Below, in pieces: positions 11,446-23,867 of a DNA stretch of 64,000 nucleotides. The notes below the pieces were generated by a model that searched no databases, had not been told where the DNA came from, and was given only the letters and a program-made list of their open reading frames with translations. A program made the translations under genes and the position numbers. The stretch spans positions 22,820 through 86,819 of the forward strand of contig WSYH01002442.1 in the NCBI GenBank assembly GCA_036426205.1, given 5' to 3'. The stretch is from Ascaphus truei. Lineage: Eukaryota > Chordata > Amphibia > Anura > Ascaphidae. The stretch's first letter is position 1; each line of letters begins with the position of its first letter.

Positions 11446-12360
11446 ATGTCCGAGATGAATACTTCCATTTACCAATTACAAGGAGGCCTACTGGTAGTGG
11501 AGGTAGCTGAGCACGAATACATCCGGTGCTTGTGCGTTCACTGCGGGATACCGGGCGCGGTACCAAGCACCAAGGCCCGATGCCCTCAATGTGGCACATT
11601 TTACCTTTGGCCGAACGAGCCGTGGCCTTTGTTCGGAACCCCGTGGGGTGCCTCTCCGGGAACATTGACGGAGGTGGCGGAAGGCAAAGACAAGACTGCC
11701 CTGGTTCCCCGTTACACCCAAGCGGGAGGAACCAAGGCTCAGCCCGCTATTGAACTGAGCGAGCTGGCAACAGAGAAGAGCGCAACCGCAGTGAAGGTAT
11801 CAGAGCGAGACTACTTTGTACCTATACCCACTGGTTGTATCGCCGAAGAACCAGGTGACTCCCTAGCGGAGGAACCGATCGTGATTTCCTCGGAGGAAGA
11901 GGTTGGCGTGACATCGGTGGCGATGCGCCTACCGGCGAACCACCCCAAAGGCATCAAGAGAGAGCAGACAAGTCTGGAAACCATCCGACGGCGAGTGCTG
12001 GTGCGGCCGGAGGCCCGTAAGAGTCCCACCGCAGTAGTGACTCCCAGTGCGGCAGAAACGGAGACGGAGACCGAGACGATCCTAGAGGAGCCCGATGTCA
12101 TCAAAAAGCAGCGGAGCGGTAAGGAGACTCCACCAGCCCCTTACTCCCGCCAGGCGCAGACCGCGAACAAGAAAGAGAGGCTTGAGGCCTACTTGTTCGA
12201 CCGTGTACCGGATGCTCCGCTACCGCCCCTGCAGGTCCTCGACGCACTTCCGGTGCATGACCACGGAGCGGGTGGCGATTCTGCGGGCGATCCTGATGAC
12301 ATCTTTCCTGGTTCCACCGGAAAGAGAAGGCCTGGAGGAGTGTTCTCCTCTCGAAGATAG
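11446..12360 (+). CDS. Unknown retrotransposon ORF with Cys-rich motif
   Basis: A 304-aa open frame. The frame is open from 11233, but that position is GTG; the first well-placed ATG is 11446 in 'gaaccatgtccg'. Residues about 25-50 contain 'CLCVHCG' and 'CPQCG', two C-x2-C pairs resembling a small zinc ribbon. The middle is acidic and low-complexity, with a run of alternating Glu and Thr. The C-terminal part is basic and proline-rich. No Gag matrix, capsid, CCHC knuckle or enzyme motif is visible. The frame closes at 12360, but sense-like reading continues in the other two frames up to the next ORF, so this copy may carry frameshifts that split one longer protein. Function unknown; a Gag-like or captured protein are both possible. 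Confidence 0.55.
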   Translation: MSEMNTSIYQLQGGLLVVEVAEHEYIRCLCVHCGIPGAVPSTKARCPQCGTFYLWPNEPWPLFGTPWGASPGTLTEVAEGKDKTALVPRYTQAGGTKAQPAIELSELATEKSATAVKVSERDYFVPIPTGCIAEEPGDSLAEEPIVISSEEEVGVTSVAMRLPANHPKGIKREQTSLETIRRRVLVRPEARKSPTAVVTPSAAETETETETILEEPDVIKKQRSGKETPPAPYSRQAQTANKKERLEAYLFDRVPDAPLPPLQVLDALPVHDHGAGGDSAGDPDDIFPGSTGKRRPGGVFSSRR

Positions 12361-12560
12361 ACTCAGCCATTGCCCTGGCTACCCTACAGAGTCGAGGCCC
12401 CTCCTGAGAAGCCAGAAATATGGCGGCGAGTGCCTCTAAGAAAATGTTCATTGGGCGTGGTATCACCCGCTTGTTGGACAATGCCATGGACGTTCCCCAG
12501 CCCCGGCCACTGCCCCTGCCCCGTCACGAGTGGTGCCACCGGGACCTACCAGGGATAACT

Positions 12561-13507
12561 TATGTATATACCCCAAATACTCCAAGGACTTGAGGGATTG
12601 GGAGTTGAGTGATGAAGGGTCTGATGGGGAGATACCGTATTCGTGTGTTATACCTGTGCCTAACCCTGTGCCGTTTTCTCCTGCAGCTAGAGGGAGGGCC
12701 CGTGGGTCTCACACTCCAGTACAGGCTAGGTCTACCAGCAAAGTGGTGCACAAAATCAACCCTACTACGTATTATAATGCCAAGGGGAGGAGAGATTGCT
12801 CACGATCTACTGATGTGGGTACGTCCGGTGTGTCATCACAGGTAGAGTCCGATGTAGAACGCACTAGTCATTCCGCAGAGTATGAACACCGCGACAAATG
12901 GTGGGCGCCTTTGTTCACCGGATACCACGAGGGGATGGACCGTACACGGTTCTTATTAATTAAGAATAGTGTAGTAGACCATTGGTGGGCGGCTGGTTCT
13001 TTCACTCCGCAGGAGGTGCAGGATGAGTTAGATCATCGGTTTCGGGAGATAGAACAGATACTGATTGTACCTCGAGGCCCCAGTATTTTGTACGATGAAG
13101 TAGCTCCAGAAGAGCCTGTGTTTTGGGTACTGCCGAGCAGGGCAGGGCACCGCAAACTCACCAAACTAAGTCGAGCTGACAGGGCCATAGTCGCTAGATA
13201 CCGGCAGTCCCATGGATATGAGTATCCCTATGTGCCTGAGCCCATCATGAGGGAAATTGAAGAGAACCGAGACAGTTGGCTCAGGGAGGCAGTCCAGGAA
13301 TACCTTCGGACCAAGTTCGGTCAGGGAGGGTATCACAATGAGGATAAGATTAGTGAATTAGTACGCATATGGAGCATAGGTAGATGTATCTACATGCACG
13401 GTGTTACATACAGGCCTGAGCATGGGCCGGTCCAATCGTTCTCTTTGACCGTCACGGATCATAATGGATGGCGGGTAAGAAAGCCTGATCCAAAGCATTA
13501 TCTGTAG
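12561..13507 (+). CDS. Unknown retrotransposon ORF, C-terminal part
   Basis: An open frame of about 315 codons ends at 13507. It is open from 12530 (a GTG), but the frame directly upstream reads sensibly in a different phase, so the 5' boundary is probably a frameshift near 12560-12600 and not a true start. The N-terminal third is Ser/Pro-rich. The rest is rich in Trp, Tyr, Arg and Glu, with predicted helices and motifs such as 'HRDKWWAPLF' and 'VVDHWWAAGSFTPQEV'. I recognise no catalytic residues of protease, reverse transcriptase, RNase H or integrase. It ends 165 bp before the 3' LTR, where pol would end in an autonomous element. Function unknown. Confidence 0.55.
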
Positions 13508-13672
13508 GGTTCTCCATGTTGGGAGTACCCGGTTGTACTTGTACTGAACTACCTCATTATGCCATGTATTATGACAATGTTTATGTGTGCTGTTTCCCAG
13601 GTGGTTCGCCGCAGGATGGGTCTGCTAAAACTAGGTTCAAGTGGGGACCATTGGATTCCACCATAGGTAGAG

Positions 13673-14650
13673 TGTAGCCCCCTGTAAACAGCACAGGCTA
13701 TACCTATCTCCCTTCTACTGCGGTAAGTCCTGTTAAGAACAGGCACCAGTAATCATCATGGGTTTTCCCCCTTCATAGCCCTGCCCTGAGTGGTAGATGC
13801 AGGCCTGGACTCTGCTGCAGGCGTGAGCAAGAGGGGAGGTTCTGCTGACATCACGAGAGGTGGGGCTAGCCAACTCCTGTAAGTGACGAGTCTGCCGTGG
13901 GTCTGTCTGAGAGAGAGTCCTGCGGATCGGTCCAAGGAGTTGGAGGAGACCGCGGTCTCACCTGCGCAGCCGTGCAGGAGCAGAGAGAGGAGTGGAGAGA
14001 TTCAGCCACTTTGAGTAGAGCTGATAGCATTATATACCTGGTGGACCAATGCCCCTCACCCCCCTGCCTGGGGTGATGGGGAGAATCCAATCCCCACCAC
14101 GAGGATAACCTCGGAGGTGGGCCACGGGGTATTGAAGCCCCAGCCCAGACCATCCTGTCGGAGGAGAGACTTGGAGAGAAGGAGAGGAGGAAATATCTGT
14201 GTGGGAGGAGAGCGGAGTAATTAGCAAAGCATCGCTGTTGTTTTGCGGCTGCTGGACGCCACTATATTTGGGAGTCGCTGATCTGCCAATAAAGAGACTG
14301 TCCTTAGAGATTCAGCCAACTTGAGTAGAGTGATAGCATTATAATACATAGGTGGACCAGATGCCCCCTNNNGTACAAAGACTGTGTGTGGTTGGAAGCT
14401 ATACCCTGGGACCGAAGGGATCTTCCAAACAGGTCCTGTCCCATATTCCTGGGAGTATAGAAGATGGAGGCGCTGCAACTATAGAGATGATGGAGGACAC
14501 CCCAGAAGCCCGGTCCTGGCTCCCCAATAACATCACGGGAAGCTCAGGCCCTCATGTTCTCACAGGTATGCACCACCACACCGCATGTAATCTGCCCTCA
14601 TGCACCCTAGACACCACCGTAGAGTCTGGGGGGGAGGGAAGCAGGGTTAC
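13673..14650 (+). repeat. 3' LTR, with an internal assembly scar
   Basis: Matches the 5' LTR along its length. Two differences stand out: a 15-bp loss that removes the TATA-like 'tctatatttagc' segment, and a 67-bp foreign insert with Ns at 14306-14372. The sequence upstream, 'caccataggtagag', is a weak candidate for the polypurine tract. AATAAA is retained near 14289. Confidence 0.8.
14306..14372. other. Assembly gap scar (short duplication plus NNN)
   Basis: After 'gactgtcctt' the sequence jumps back to a noisy copy of 13997-14052 (agagattcagcca ... ggtggaccagatgcccc), then NNN at 14370-14372, then resumes the LTR at 'gtacaaagactg'. The 5' LTR has none of this. This is the signature of a closed scaffold gap. 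Confidence 0.88.
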
Positions 14651-14671
14651 TATATATATATATTATAAATA

Positions 14672-15130
14672 TAGCAGAAAATAGCCATGTTAGTCCAGTT
14701 TGTGATGGCAGAATAAATGAGTTCTTCAGTATTAGGTGATACCTTTTTTATTGGACTAACAATTTATGTCATAGGACAAACTTTCAGGTGTACTCTCTCT
14801 TCTTCAGGTCAGCAATAACTGATATACACAGGAATCTATGGCTAAAACAGTGTGGAGAAAGAAAACAACAGATATGTACTGTAGATAAGGTAGGGTGTTT
14901 AAAGTGTTGAAGCCAGGGGAGGTGACAAGGAAAGGTGGGGTGGGGGGAGGGATGCTGGGGGGGAGGGAAGAGAAAGTGTGGATTAGAATAGAGTCCAAGA
15001 GGATAATTACAAACAATTTTGATAGGGTGTAGAAAAACCATGTCCGCATTAAGTCCTTTGGTTTTGGTGTCAAAGAGTCTAAAATTCTGAGTTCAAATGT
15101 TTTCCGTTCTTGGGTGCGTTTAAAAATTCC
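14672..15130 (-). pseudogene. Penelope-like element 3' part, unit A
   Basis: Minus-strand sequence encodes the C-terminal end of the GIY-YIG region ('RTQERKTFELRILDSL' within 14804-15157). It is followed by a C-rich 3' tail and the terminal 'ggtatcacctaatactgaag' segment. It is separated from the rest of the element (21189-22885) by the gypsy insertion. Counterpart in unit B: 26517-26978. Confidence 0.8.
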
Positions 15131-18100
15131 TGTTGTAGGGTACATGCAACCACACACAGGGTTCTCTGATAAGGCTTATTTATTGAGCTTAAAAACATAC
15201 CATACATTCCTCCCCTGGTAGTGTGTGGCTGGGGCACGCACGGCTGAAGCACGATCATCCACCCCTTCTCTAGAAAAGAAGTCAGCATTTGCATTTTCTT
15301 TTCCAGGCCTGTGCTGAATCTCAAATGAGAAGGGTTTGAGGGCCATACACCACTGGTCAATCTAGATTGGAGTCCTTCAACTATTTAACCACTTTCATGG
15401 AGCATGGTCCATCCACAGAGTAAAATAGACTCCTGCCAGGTAATGCCTCAAAGCCTCGATTTGCACTTTACTGCGAGGCACTCCTTTCAATCACTGAGTA
15501 GTTGTTTTTTCCCTCGGAAACAATTTCCTACTCAGAAAAAGTATCGGATGTTCCCCTCCTCACAACGGTGTGAACAACATGTTACGCCGGTGTGCCCGCA
15601 GACCAGACCCGTCCCCTGAGCTGAAGGGGGAAGTGGGAGTGGTAATACACGCACCCGCAGCAAAGGGAGCGTGTCCGGAGTGTGGTATGAAGCGTTGCCA
15701 GGCCAGGTGTAGTAAGGTAGAACAATACTTGCCGGTAAAGGTTGTAGAGATAGAGTGATGAATGCCTTGCCGAGGTCAGGGAGTGGAGAGTGGAGATAGG
15801 TGTAGTCCAAGCCGTCGTGTTCAAGGGGTTAACAGAGTGAGCGTTGTCCAAGGGTGCCGAGATCGAGAGCCAGAGGGGGTAGTGTAAAACCGGTCAGAAC
15901 CTGTGAAAACACTGAGAGAATCCAGAAGTACTTCCATACAGAGACTATGTCGAGCGACGAGAGTGATGGGAAGCACAGGCATAATAAAGCTGGGCAGGCC
16001 AATGGGAAAAGGGGGCAGGCCTGGAGGACTGCAAGGAGTCTTCTGATAGAAGGGAGGTGTTACAGCCCAGCTGAGTGTAATCCTTGATGCATGGAACTGT
16101 GTGAGGATTGGGGGCGACACCTCACTGCAGGAGCAGTGGTTAAAAGTGCACTGTTAGGCGTGTGCTTGTAAGCGGGAATGAGACATAAGTTGGGTGGGCT
16201 GGGTGTCGTAGGGTGGTGAGGAGGGCGTGGGGTTGTGCTGGGCTGAGAAGAGGAATCGCGAGGGGGGATAGTGTTCTGCAGAAGGTCGGCGCGCAGGGGC
16301 GATGGAGCCGGGGCTCGGCGGTTAAGGCAGGATTGTTTGTGTGTCCAGGGGTCCTGCGAGAGGGAGTTTGTGTGGGAAGAGGGGAGAAAACACCGATTCC
16401 TGACAAACACTGCCTAGCCCTATTCTTGATGCATCGGTTCGCACTACAAAAGACCTGTTGAAGGACGGGACCCTCTGACACCTTTTTATGTCCTCAAAGG
16501 GCACTCTGACACTCCCTTGACCATACCACTCGTAAGGGCACACTTTTTTGTGAGGTCCTTAATGGGTCTGCAACTTCGAGAAGTTGGGGATGAAACGCCA
16601 TGGGATGAACCGCCAATAGTACCCTGCAAAACCCAGCAGAGAGCGTACCTGCTGTTTTTGTTTGGGGGGGTCGAACTTCTTTCAGGGACTCTACCTGTGG
16701 CTAGTGGCTTACTTTTCCACCTCCCACTGCATACCCTAAGTATTTGGTGTTCCGCCTTACCTAAGGCCCATTTATTAGGGTTGGCTGTGAGCCCTGCCTC
16801 TCTTAGAGATTTGAGGACCACTTTCAGCCTATTTAGTGTGCCGCCCAGTCCAGTGTTACTATATGACAATGTCATCTAGGTAGGCTGCGGCATAAGCCCT
16901 ATGGGGTCTCAGCACTTTATCCATGAGTCTCTGAAATGTGGGGGGCTCTAGCAGTCCAAATGGCATTGTCACAAACTGGTATAAACCCATGGGGGTGGCC
17001 AAAGGCGTTTTGCACTTTGACTTTTCCTCTAAAGGTATTTGCCAGGTATCTTCTTGAGTAGTCCAGCGTGGATATATTTACGCCACACAAGGGCGTCAAT
17101 TAACCGTCCACCCTTGGCATCAGATGCATCAAACTTGGATACCGCATTGACCTTTGCGGAGGTCCACACAAAATCCTACCTTCCCACGGGTTAAGGACCA
17201 TAACTAGTGGACTACACACTCACTGCATGATTCCTCAATCACTCAATCACTCCTAAGTGTATCATTTCTTGTACCTCCTTCTCTACCAGGGCCCTAGACT
17301 TTCAGGCAATCTATAAGGACCGGAAAGTACTTTTACCCAGGTGCTGTCTCCACTATACAGTATGTGAAATTAAATAGTTTGCCCTGGCAAATCAGAAAAA
17401 AACATAATGGAATTGTGTAAATTTCTAACAAGTCCCTTTTTGTTCAGAGGACAACTGTCTACCCATTGGAGATTTTATCGTCACACGTATGTTCTCCCGT
17501 GGGGGCTGAGACCCAAGCTCGTTTCCTCCTCCACCGGGTGGATGAATATAGAGCACTCTTCCAGGGTTTCAGCAAGTTCACATGGTTAATTTGTTTAACC
17601 TTCCTGGCCCTAGTTGAGCGGATCTCGTAATCCACCCGTGCGGCAGAGTACTTCAAATGGGGCCTGCATTTGGCTAGGAGTTGCTCTCAAAACTGGGTAA
17701 CAACAACATCACCTGATCTCCTGGGTGAAACACTCTCATACGAGAATTTTGATTTTAATGTCTCCCTGACTGTCCTGGGGCTGATCTAAGATTCTCATAG
17801 CAAAATGCCCGACCAGTCGAGCGCTTCAGGTCAATACATATTGCAGGGTATTCTTAGAAGGGACCACTGTTACTCCCAGGACTCCTTCAGGAGGTTAGGA
17901 TACCGGGGTTGGCGGCCACATACAGCAGTTCAAATGGAGAGAATCCCGTGGAGGCCTGGGGAACTTCCCACTGAAAACAGCAGAAAGGGAGAAGTTCATC
18001 CCAGGCTTCTTCTCTGAATCTAAAAAAATTCTCAGCATCCCTTTCAAGAGTTCGTTAAATCTTTTCACCAATCACGTCAGTCTGTGGATGGTTGACCGAT

Positions 18101-21100
18101 GTCCAAACAGACTTGACCTCTAGTAATTTTAAGACAATCCTGCATCAGTTTAGCCATACAATTTGTACCTTGGTCTGTCAACTTAACCTGGGGAGGATCC
18201 AACCCATGAGAAACAGCTTCAACAACATGTGGTAGATGTCTGCGCGTTACTGTTCTCAGGGGGAACGCCTCAGGATATCTGATGCATAGTCCACTATTAC
18301 AAGAATAAACCTGTGTCCTTTCGCAGAAGGTTCTAGAGGTCTACAAAGTCTACCCCAATCCTCTCAAAGGGAAATGACACCAAGGGTAGGGAACAAAGAA
18401 AACAAGAGGGTTGTGGATGCTCTCAATTGTAACCAGTCCTGTATGTAAACACCAATATTGTTAAATCACAATTGGGTTAATCTTATAACGATAGAGTGCA
18501 AGTACACTTTAGACGAAACGCGTAGGTGCGTTTACCTGTCCGTTCCCGTGTGTGATTTCAGCATGCAAATAACCTGACAATATTTTTCATTTTGGAGTGG
18601 CCTGGTGTTTCTTGTTCCCATGATTTATACTCTCCAGGACTCTCTGGCAGTGCACTATCAACGCTCTCTACTAGTTAGAGGAACCAAAGGGCTGGTTTTT
18701 GTCCTTCGGACTAGTTAGCTGGCACTCGGACATGCCTGACAAAACTTCGCAATATCACTAGATGCATCCCAGCCAAGAGAATCGGGAAGAAATACGGTTC
18801 CAAGTTTTATCCCGCCGAGGTGACCACACTAGATTTAACAAACGCCTTGGGAACCAATATCTCTTGGTGACCTCCCTGTATATGTTCCTTCCCTATACAG
18901 GATAATTCGATAATTCAAAATGGGGGGGGACGCCCATATCACCCCTGTGATTCAATATTGTGCTCATCATTTTTACTACTTTATCATAATGCAAGAGAAG
19001 GACTGGTCTTCCCTTTGCCTCTGGCGAAAATAGGATGATATAGGTCAGGTAATCTCCAGTGGCCGCTATATCCCCCTTCCCTGGCAATCACCCAGTCATC
19101 AATGGTGTGACTTCTTGGATCTCAAACGTGACCTTCTAGTGACAGTTTCGGCAACCAGTACCTGTGCTGTCAGAGCGTCTTTGCTTCGAGAGTCTTTAGA
19201 CCCAGTGTTACTGGGGAAAAAAGGCCTGCATGCAGAAGGGGAAGAACAGTTTGCTCAGGGATTATCCCTGAGGCCCATGAGATATATAGGCTCGTCTTGC
19301 AGAGTCACTAGGAGCCATTAGTTCGAAAAGAAGGCCACGTCCGGACCGAGCACAACCGGGGGCGGAGCGCCTTCTACTTCGAGCCGTAAGGCACTTCCGA
19401 CCTTTTACTGTAGCGGATTTTGGCCGTCGGATACCATTTTATATCGTCGTGTATTACATCTTACTCCATGGGGAGTCAAAAGAACACCGTTAGGGTAATA
19501 GTTCCCGGAAGACCAGAGTTTTCCAGAGCCCGAATTTACAGGGCCTGGACGTTTTTCCCATCAACCTGGGTGGAAAGTAGCCAGGGCTTGTAATTTTCTC
19601 CAGTGAAGGCTGGGCGACGGTCCTGCTGAAGGAATAATCCATTCTGTGGACAGTCATATGACGGTGGCCTTGTCTCCGGGCAGCCACATGGAGAGGGTCA
19701 TCGCAGGAAGGTGCTGCGTATAGTCGCTTCAGTGTGACAGACACACTGGAGACCAGCATCTGGTGGGTCCTGTGGGCTCGAGTCTCGGACAGTTCATCTC
19801 ATTTGCGACAGACCGACATCAGAGAAGGGAGAGTGGTATCTCGGCGGTGCCAGGCGTTGTGACCTTCTTTGTTGGAAGGACTGTCCATTCGTGGCACTTG
19901 GGCGGTTAGCGTATGGAGCGGGTGTAGTTTCCCGTTGTCCAATTCCCACATTTGGGTATCCGCTAGTGCTGGTGAAGTTGGATCCGTCGCGGTCCAGTGC
20001 ACTGCCTGTCCTTTGCCAAAGAAGTCCACGAGTCAGGACCGCCACAAGCTAGTGTTTCAACAGCTGGCGTTTTACCACTGAGAGTGCGGTAAAGCGGAAG
20101 GGTATTATCTGTAGGAATTGTTCCAAAACCACTGCCACGAAGTGCTATTAGGACCCTCGGGTTGTATCCAGCGAGTACACAAGTCCAAACGCTGAGCGAG
20201 GAACCGGGGTTGATCTGTAGCGGTTGTAATTCAGGGTTCTGGAAATTGTGCCAGGAGAGGCTCTGGGCACGCTAAGTGGATCCAGGGGTATGGCAGCTTT
20301 TACTCGTGGTAATAGGCCATTGCGCCACTGATCTGCTGGGAGCCCTGATTTGAGCCTTCGCCCTCCTATCCTTTATGAGGAGTGGGGCCAACGCAGTTGC
20401 CCAGCTATCTGCAGCCCAGCCATGAAGCTACGCCAAACCCTTCAAATGTCAGTTATAAAAGCCAGTGATCTCATTCAGAGCATTTTCCTCAGGGGGAGGG
20501 GACAGGTTTTTCGCATAGTTCTGGACTGGCAGACACATGGAATGGGTCAAGCAGCTGGCCATCCCTCATCCTGTGCTGACTGCTGCTGGGTTAGGAGCTG
20601 GGTTTGCTGCTTACATAGTAGTATGGGCATGTCTGCATTACCAGTCCCTGCTGTCTGGTCTACTCGCACAGAAATCTTTTAAAAATCTTCATTTTCTCAT
20701 TTTGGTGTGTGGTGTGGCCCTTCAACGTGCAGGGGCCTCTCAAAATCCCGGCACTTCTGACACCATAGTTGCAGCGGTAATGAACCACCACAGGGGTCTC
20801 GTGATAAGGCTTATTTATTTGACCCTAAAACATACAGCAACACAAAAACAAAATAGCATTCTTCAGCATACAAAAACAAATTAGCTTCTCTTAGCATAGA
20901 AAACAGGCAGCTTCTCTTCAGAATGCAGGACACGACAGTCTCATCCATGTACTGTGAAACACATACACTGTAAATCTTCTTAAGTAGTTCATCCTGTCTC
21001 ACTTGGACCAGCCAGCCTGCATGTGTGGTACAGCCTGGGTTTTTTTAAAACACCTTGATTAATGCAGCGGGTCAGGTAACTTAGCCACGTTCTCAACTAA

Positions 21101-21188
21101 AATCGCCTAACCTCGTCACTGTTGCACTGCAAGCCTAAACATAGGTTTGCCAGGTAGATGGATGGGAACGTCATTTCACCCTGTCACA
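15131..21188 (-). mobile_element. Gmr1-like Ty3/gypsy element, unit A copy
   Basis: Same element as 26979-33084 but with more frame breaks. From its 5' end (high coordinate): LTR about 20768-21188, Gag/protease 19300-20690, integrase zinc finger about 18700-18860, integrase core and C-terminus about 17400-18386, reverse transcriptase 16406-17260, RNase H 15178-15579 and 16406-16500, then a 3' LTR stump at 15131. A nested LTR lies at 15580-16405 and a short insertion at about 18399-18675. No long ORF survives. Confidence 0.85.
15580..16405 (+). mobile_element. Nested solo LTR, unit A
   Basis: 826-bp counterpart of 27436-28262. It begins TGTTACGCCGG and ends ATTCCTGACA, and interrupts gypsy RNase H at the same point. 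The left target-site copy is blurred here (aacaaca), whereas the right copy reads aacac. Confidence 0.8.
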
Positions 21189-22885
21189 ATTCATTGAGAT
21201 TAGATTTTTCTAAATCATTATGGATGATCTGTGTGAAAATACCTTATGTCACCAGGTGAGACAGTATCTTCCTTCTTCGTGGGGTATGAGTAGTGTCTGT
21301 GCATATTCCATTCTGCCTTGTAGTTTTTGGTGGTTTTTCCCCAATGTCAACTTGGTCACATTTTTGCAGCTGAATCATATACACTATATCTATGGATGTG
21401 CCAAGGATGTAGGATCCTTTAACATTGAGTGGTTCCATGGTTGTGACTGGCTAGGGATATTGTCCACATATATGTTGCAGAGTTTGCAGCGTTTGTTTGT
21501 TGACACGGTTTTGTGCCATTATACAGTGTCTTTAAGTTCGTTGTAAAGTTTTCTGCTGACTATTTCTGTTTGAGGTTTGGTGGTTGACCGGAATGCAGAA
21601 TGGGAGGTTTGGAAAGATTTCTTTTAATGTCGCATCTCTGCCAGCATGGGTTGCAGATCTTTGATTATTTTCGTATAACCCTAGGGTAGGGGTTTGTGGT
21701 CTAGTGGTATGCCGTATGTGGTATTGTTGTAGGTTTTCTGTCTGTTCTGTAGAGATGTTATGTGGGCTTTTTATGCAGATGTAAAGTTTTGGCAATGGTC
21801 TTTGGTTTGTATCCCTTCTGTCTGAAGGGTTCGGTCAGGGTTGTGAGAGCATGTTTCTGTATTCAGTGTGTCAGAGCATATGCGGTGGTATCTTATAGCC
21901 GGCTTGTATGATACCTTGTTTTTTATGAGTGGGATGGAAGCGGAGTTGTGGAGGTTAACTGCATCTGTCGTTGGTTTCTTGTATACAGATGTGGGTAGTT
22001 TGCATCTTTCAGTGTTACTGTTGTATCTAGAAAGTTTTCTAGGTTTGCAGAATAATCAATTTGGTTTAATTGATGGATGGAATGAGTTCAGGGACTCGTG
22101 GAATTGTTTTAGTTTTCTTCACCCTCTGTCCATTATACACAGGTCATCAATGTATCTGTAGTATTGTAGGGTTTGTGGGGGCATAGTTAGGAATCTTTGT
22201 TCAAGATTTGCCATGAAAAGATTGGCATATTGCGGGGCCATCTTTGTGGATCATGCATTAGTCCCCATTAAGTGTAGGTTACATTTCCTTGTTGAAAGCT
22301 GAAGTAGTTGTGTGTGAGGATGTGATTCTATCAGTTTGGTAATTACATCAGCGATTTATTTCTTATCCAGGGGAGATGTTTGTAAGGAATGCAGGCAAGC
22401 CTCAATACCATCCTTATGGGGGAGTTGCTGTAAGGGATTCTACATTCATGGTAACGCAGTGTGTTGGATGGTAGTTGGTTGATGTTGTTAAATTATTGAG
22501 AAAATCTTTGGTATTTGTATGAAGCTGTTGGTGCTTCTGACTAAAAGGTTTGAGGATATTCTCCACTAAGCTATATTTGTTCTGTGAGTGTACCATACTG
22601 GTTATAATAGGCTGCCGGTGTTTTCCTGGTTTGTGGATTTTGGGAAATGTAGAAGATCAACTCCTGGTGTCAGGTATTAGTTGCTTCCATTGTGGGTTGC
22701 GTGAGTTCGTTGTAGTAGCATATCTACAGTACATATCTGTTGTTTTTTTTCTAAACACTCTTTTAGCCATAACTGTGTATTCAGTATGCTTGACCTGAGA
22801 CAGAGAGGAGAACTTGGAAAGCTTGTCCTATGACATAAATTGTTAGTCCAATAAAAAAGGTATCACCTAATGACTGAAGAAATCA
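21189..22885 (-). pseudogene. Penelope-like RT and GIY-YIG, unit A
   Basis: Degraded counterpart of 33085-34800. Reverse-transcriptase and endonuclease frames are broken into short ORFs by single-base indels, but nucleotide order matches unit B throughout. It ends in the inverted terminal segment 'ggtatcacctaatgactg'. Confidence 0.8.
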
Positions 22886-22985
22886 TTTATTCTGACTATT
22901 ATATATATAATATGATTATTATATATATATATATAGTATATATATTATTATTTATATATATAATATATATCTATATATATATTAT

Positions 22986-23762
22986 TGTGACAAACGCCCC
23001 TCTTTTGTAGCGCGTAACGTCGTCTGGGTTCTTCCCGACACAGTCTTCTATAGGGTATTATACAACAAACAGGAACAGTAAAGTATGCTTGTTGCTTAAC
23101 TCAGGCTTCTCCTGCTTATTTTCAATCCAAGTAAGGTACTTGCAGCTTTAACATGTGTAGGGCAGGAGGTACTCAGACATTTAACCTTCAGCGGTTTACT
23201 CATATCAGTGTATAGCATTTCACACAGTGTCACTTTTAAGAAATGAAAAAACAAATCAAATAAAGAAATCCTATCCTTTCAGGGATCTAACTACACATCA
23301 GAATCAGCCCCTAACTGCTGCTGGCCAACAAACCTGGTTCCCAGCTTAAACAATGCTCTCTCTCTTTAGGGTCACTAGATACAGCACAGTCTTTTAGCAA
23401 CAGCAAAAAACATTTTTTTTTGCTTATCTGTTGTGGTGGGAACTCGGTCCCAAGTGTCCAGCAAATCCTCTGCTACTGTGATACTTGGAGGGCCGTCCAC
23501 CCGAAACTGGATACAGGGGAGCAGCGATACCCAGCCTCCAGGCTAAAAAGAGAGAGTGAAATGGCAAACTTTGCTCTAAATACTGTTTTCTAGTGATTAG
23601 GAGAGCAGGTGACGGAGAACTAGGACATCATGTGTAAACTGTGGTCTGGATTTTTCATCATCAGCTCGAGTAAAGGTAAGCTGTGGAATGATCATAACTA
23701 TTTCTGCAATCTGCTGACCTAAAACGGGCAGAAAGCTGCTAACATCTTTGGACTAGTTTAAA
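22986..23762. repeat. LTR-like repeat, unit A
   Basis: Counterpart of 34902-35674. Begins tgtgacaaacgcccc and ends near 'tttggactagttta'. It is flanked on both sides by AT microsatellite. No associated internal region is present, so it looks like a solo LTR. Confidence 0.65.
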
Positions 23763-23867
23763 ATAATATATATATAGATATATATATTAATCTATATTGA
23801 TATATATATATATATCTATAGATATATATAAGTATATGATATAGATAATATATATATATAGTAAAAA

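Larger units (their letters stand above)
9533..14650 (+). mobile_element. Non-autonomous LTR retrotransposon
   Basis: Two long direct repeats that begin tgtagccccctg and end in ttac(a) (9533-10463 and 13673-14650) flank a ~3.2-kb interior. The interior has no reverse transcriptase, integrase or RNase H, only two unknown ORFs (11446-12360 and about 12560-13507). Both ends lie in (TA)n, so a target-site duplication cannot be read. With LTRs intact but pol absent, it would need enzymes supplied by another element. A third, 5'-truncated copy of the LTR is at 25953-26494. The orientation follows the AATAAA signal and the ORF direction. Confidence 0.8.
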
